From the NCBI RefSeq assembly GCF_003259435.1, contig NZ_QLMA01000002.1, positions 744,001-808,000 on the forward strand: a stretch of 64,000 nt of DNA, read 5' to 3'. Both the position numbers and the translations under genes were made by a program. Positions within the stretch are counted from its first letter, which is position 1; each line of letters begins with the position of its first letter. The stretch is from Chitinophaga dinghuensis (GTDB lineage: Bacteria > Bacteroidota > Bacteroidia > Chitinophagales > Chitinophagaceae). This document shows positions 62,182 through 64,000 of the stretch, piece after piece. Under the pieces are notes generated by a model. That model did no database searches and had not been told where the DNA came from. It saw only the letters and a program-made list of their open reading frames with translations.

Positions 62182-62475
62182 TTATTCTTTACCTTTTTCT
62201 TTGTTGAAGAAGTCCGTTACCTTATGTTTTGCGGCTTCGGCCCAATCTTCAGCGGTATCTTTTGCATTATCCAGGAAGTCGCCTGCTTTATCCATTAAAC
62301 TTTCGCCTTTTTCTTCCGTTTTACCAGACATGCCTGCAAACCAGTTGTCTACAGTACCGGCAATAAACGGAGGCAGTTTACCTTTCACATATTCTTTGAT
62401 TACATCGATCGACTGAGCTGCCTGTTCAGCAGTGAGACCTGCTTTTTCCTGTAATTGCTGAATAAGTTCCTGCAT
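62182..62475 (-). CDS. Small amphipathic helical protein
   Basis: A 97-residue protein with no signal peptide. Residues 1-50 form a compact helical unit (L-I-Q-Q-L-Q-E-K-A-G-L-T-A-E-Q-A). Residues 55-97 are a long Lys/Glu/Ala/Asp-rich amphipathic stretch (F-L-D-N-A-K-D-T-A-E-D-W-A-E-A-A-K) like LEA or stress-type proteins. It lies 30 bp after clpX on the same strand. Family not recognised with confidence; a stress role is a guess. Confidence 0.78.
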   Translation of the reverse strand: MQELIQQLQEKAGLTAEQAAQSIDVIKEYVKGKLPPFIAGTVDNWFAGMSGKTEEKGESLMDKAGDFLDNAKDTAEDWAEAAKHKVTDFFNKEKGKE

Positions 62476-62505
62476 AATTGATGGGTTTTAAGGTTCGTAG
62501 AATGA

Positions 62506-63750
62506 TTAGGCTACCTTTAGTTTTACCAGGGTAGACTTTTCCAGTTTGTTTTCTGCGTATTCTTTGGTTAAGGTGAAAGTGGTTTCGCTGGTAGAAGGCA
62601 GTTCAAACATGGCATCGCTGAGGACTACTTCGCAGATAGAGCGAAGGCCACGTGCGCCGAGTTTGTATTCCATTGCCTTATCTACGATATAGTCGATTGC
62701 TTCTTCTTCCACTACGAGGTCAATGTTTTCCACTTTAAACAGTTTTTTGTACTGTTTAACGAGGGCATTTTTAGGAGTGGTAAGGATAGCTTTGAGTGTA
62801 TCGCGATCCAGTGAATTCAGATATGTCACTACAGGCAGACGGCCCAGTAATTCAGGGATAAGCCCGAATGATTTGAGGTCCTGGGAGTTGATGTAGCGAA
62901 GGATCTGTTTTCTGCTTTCTTCTTCTCTTTCTTTGTTAACGTTAAAGCCGATAGAGTGTGTTTGTACTCTTTTGCTGATAATTCTTTCCACGCCATCGAA
63001 AGCGCCGCCGCAGATAAAGAGAATATTTTGGGTATTGAGTTTGATTAATTTTTGCTCCGGGTGTTTACGGCCGCCCTGAGGGGGAACCAGTACTTCCGTA
63101 CCTTCCAGCAGTTTGAGGAGGCCTTGTTGTACGCCTTCGCCGCTTACATCACGAGTGATGGAAGGGTTATCATTTTTACGAGCAATTTTATCGATTTCGT
63201 CGATGTATACGATACCGCGTTCAGCTGCTTCTACGTCGTAGTTACAAACCTGGAGCAGGCGGCTGAGGATACTTTCCACGTCTTCGCCTACGTAACCTGC
63301 TTCTGTGAAAACAGTTGCATCTACGATGGTGAAAGGAACGTTGAGCAGTTTGGCGATGGATTTGGCGAGGAGGGTTTTACCGGTACCGGTTTCTCCTACC
63401 ATGATGATGTTGGATTTTTCGATTTCCACTTCATCTTCATCGATTTGCTGGTTCAAACGTTTATAGTGGTTATATACAGCTACGGCAAGTATTTTCTTAG
63501 CGTCGTCCTGACCGATAACATAGTCGTCCAGGAACTTCTTAATTTCCATTGGTTTGGAAACTTTTGGAGCGAAGTGAGAAGCTGGTGGAGCAACGGGTTT
63601 TTTGCCTGGAGCGAAGAGCTCCTGGTCAATAATTTCCTGCGCGTTGGCCACACAGTTTTCACAGATGTGTCCTTCGGCGCCGGCGATCAGTATCTGGACT
63701 TCTTCTTTGGAGCGGTTGCAGAAGGAACAACGAATTTTCGATTCTTTCAT
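62506..63750 (-). CDS. clpX: ClpXP protease ATPase subunit ClpX
   Basis: A 414-residue AAA+ unfoldase that feeds substrates to ClpP. The N-terminal zinc domain has Cys8, Cys11, Cys30 and Cys33. Walker A is G-E-T-G-T-G-K-T (119-126), Walker [11 protein letters not shown], pore and sensor motifs follow ([16 protein letters not shown]). Length matches the family. A promoter and a terminator-like hairpin separate it from clpP upstream. Confidence 0.97.
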   Translation of the reverse strand: MKESKIRCSFCNRSKEEVQILIAGAEGHICENCVANAQEIIDQELFAPGKKPVAPPASHFAPKVSKPMEIKKFLDDYVIGQDDAKKILAVAVYNHYKRLNQQIDEDEVEIEKSNIIMVGETGTGKTLLAKSIAKLLNVPFTIVDATVFTEAGYVGEDVESILSRLLQVCNYDVEAAERGIVYIDEIDKIARKNDNPSITRDVSGEGVQQGLLKLLEGTEVLVPPQGGRKHPEQKLIKLNTQNILFICGGAFDGVERIISKRVQTHSIGFNVNKEREEESRKQILRYINSQDLKSFGLIPELLGRLPVVTYLNSLDRDTLKAILTTPKNALVKQYKKLFKVENIDLVVEEEAIDYIVDKAMEYKLGARGLRSICEVVLSDAMFELPSTSETTFTLTKEYAENKLEKSTLVKLKVA

Positions 63751-63811
63751 TTCGGAATAAATTATTTTTCGACGAATCCGGGCTAGACCTGTGATTATTA
63801 TACAGGGATTA

Positions 63812-63845
63812 CAAATTTACACTAAAAAAACGGGCCCTGATCAAA
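63812..63845 (-). promoter_or_regulatory. Promoter of clpX
   Basis: On the minus strand TAAATTTG (63812-63819) matches TAnnTTTG, with TTTG at 63842-63845 as a possible -33 box (22 bp spacing). It gives a leader of about 55 bases before the clpX ATG. Confidence 0.5.
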
Positions 63846-63876
63846 TAAAAACAGTCTCTACTTAGTAGAGACTGTT
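63842..63876 (-). terminator. Terminator between clpP and clpX
   Basis: Twelve-bp arms (63850-63861, 63865-63876) with a TTA loop, followed on the minus strand by TTTTATTTG. It ends the clpP transcript. Confidence 0.75.
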
Positions 63877-63918
63877 AAAATAATCTAAATCAGGGAAACC
63901 CTGATATGATATTAAATT

Positions 63919-64000
63919 TTACTGTGGAGTATCCAGTTGTTTTTTCGGATTTTTCTGGAGTACGTCATCGATGATGCCGTATTCTTTTGCTTCGTCAGCA
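63919..64000 (-). CDS. clpP: ClpP protease subunit, C-terminal fragment
   Basis: The minus-strand reading from the window edge to a TAA at 63919-63921 gives about 26 residues including A-D-E-A-K-E-Y-G-I-I-D-D-V-L, the usual ClpP C-terminal motif, then a Lys/Gln-rich tail. The rest lies beyond the window. The order clpP then clpX is the common one. The gene is partial only because of the window edge. Confidence 0.85.
   Translation of the reverse strand, partial: ADEAKEYGIIDDVLQKNPKKQLDTPQ

Overview
The window looks like a chromosomal segment from a Bacteroidota bacterium, most likely a Chitinophaga-like member of the Chitinophagaceae. Supporting signs are a porX regulator with a PglZ domain (type IX secretion), a fused lpxC-fabZ gene, a carboxypeptidase-regulatory-domain TonB receptor, an atpBEFHA operon without atpD/atpC, DUF3098 and DUF3108 proteins, and many genes preceded by the Bacteroidota -7 promoter element TAnnTTTG. 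I see no rRNA, tRNA, phage, plasmid or CRISPR locus. The region reads as core genome.

Layout. 1-4095: O-acetylation cassette (two SGNH hydrolases and an MBOAT acyltransferase). 4092-8372: AraC-type regulator, divergent porin, and an OmpR/PhoR-type two-component pair on the minus strand. 8607-13515: DUF1003 membrane protein, a secreted 732-residue protein whose C-terminus resembles clan CD cysteine peptidases, and an ABC exporter. 13714-18048: F0F1 ATP synthase genes atpB, atpE, atpF, atpH and atpA, closed by a terminator with no atpG. 18467-21304: TonB-dependent receptor with a small periplasmic partner. 21384-25358: pdxA, divergent rsmA with an overlapping 2-hydroxyacid dehydrogenase, greA and a HIT protein. 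25362-32078: two orphan OmpR-family regulators flanking ruvC and a flippase-like membrane protein, then ruvB and an M28 peptidase. 32222-37560: lipoprotein, secreted EEP-family nuclease/phosphatase, M23 peptidase, leuS.

37814-45876: ftsX, DUF3098, uppP, alanine dehydrogenase, tsaE, copper ATPase, recQ. 45916-51128: Gfo/Idh/MocA oxidoreductase, HerA-like ATPase, an intergenic 341-bp inverted-repeat element, MBL hydrolase, MFS transporter. 51197-56431: a minus-strand lipid A block (ABC ATPase, lpxA, lpxC-fabZ, lpxD) and an HD-domain phosphohydrolase. 56744-61596: porX, a conserved small protein, MBL hydrolase, HHH protein, acyl-CoA dehydrogenase. 61597-62181: gene-free, with two intrinsic terminators and a candidate small RNA. 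62182-64000: small helical protein, clpX, and the 3' end of clpP.

The cell-envelope theme is strong: lipid A synthesis, undecaprenyl phosphate recycling, FtsX, O-acetylation, porin, TonB receptor, PorX. The most unusual items are the separase/CHAT-like secreted protein at 9531-11729, the 341-bp repeat at 48620-48960, the 41-bp palindrome directly before a strong promoter at 18368-18443, the ruvC start region with non-ATG starts and opposing promoters, and the small-RNA candidate at 61748-61862.
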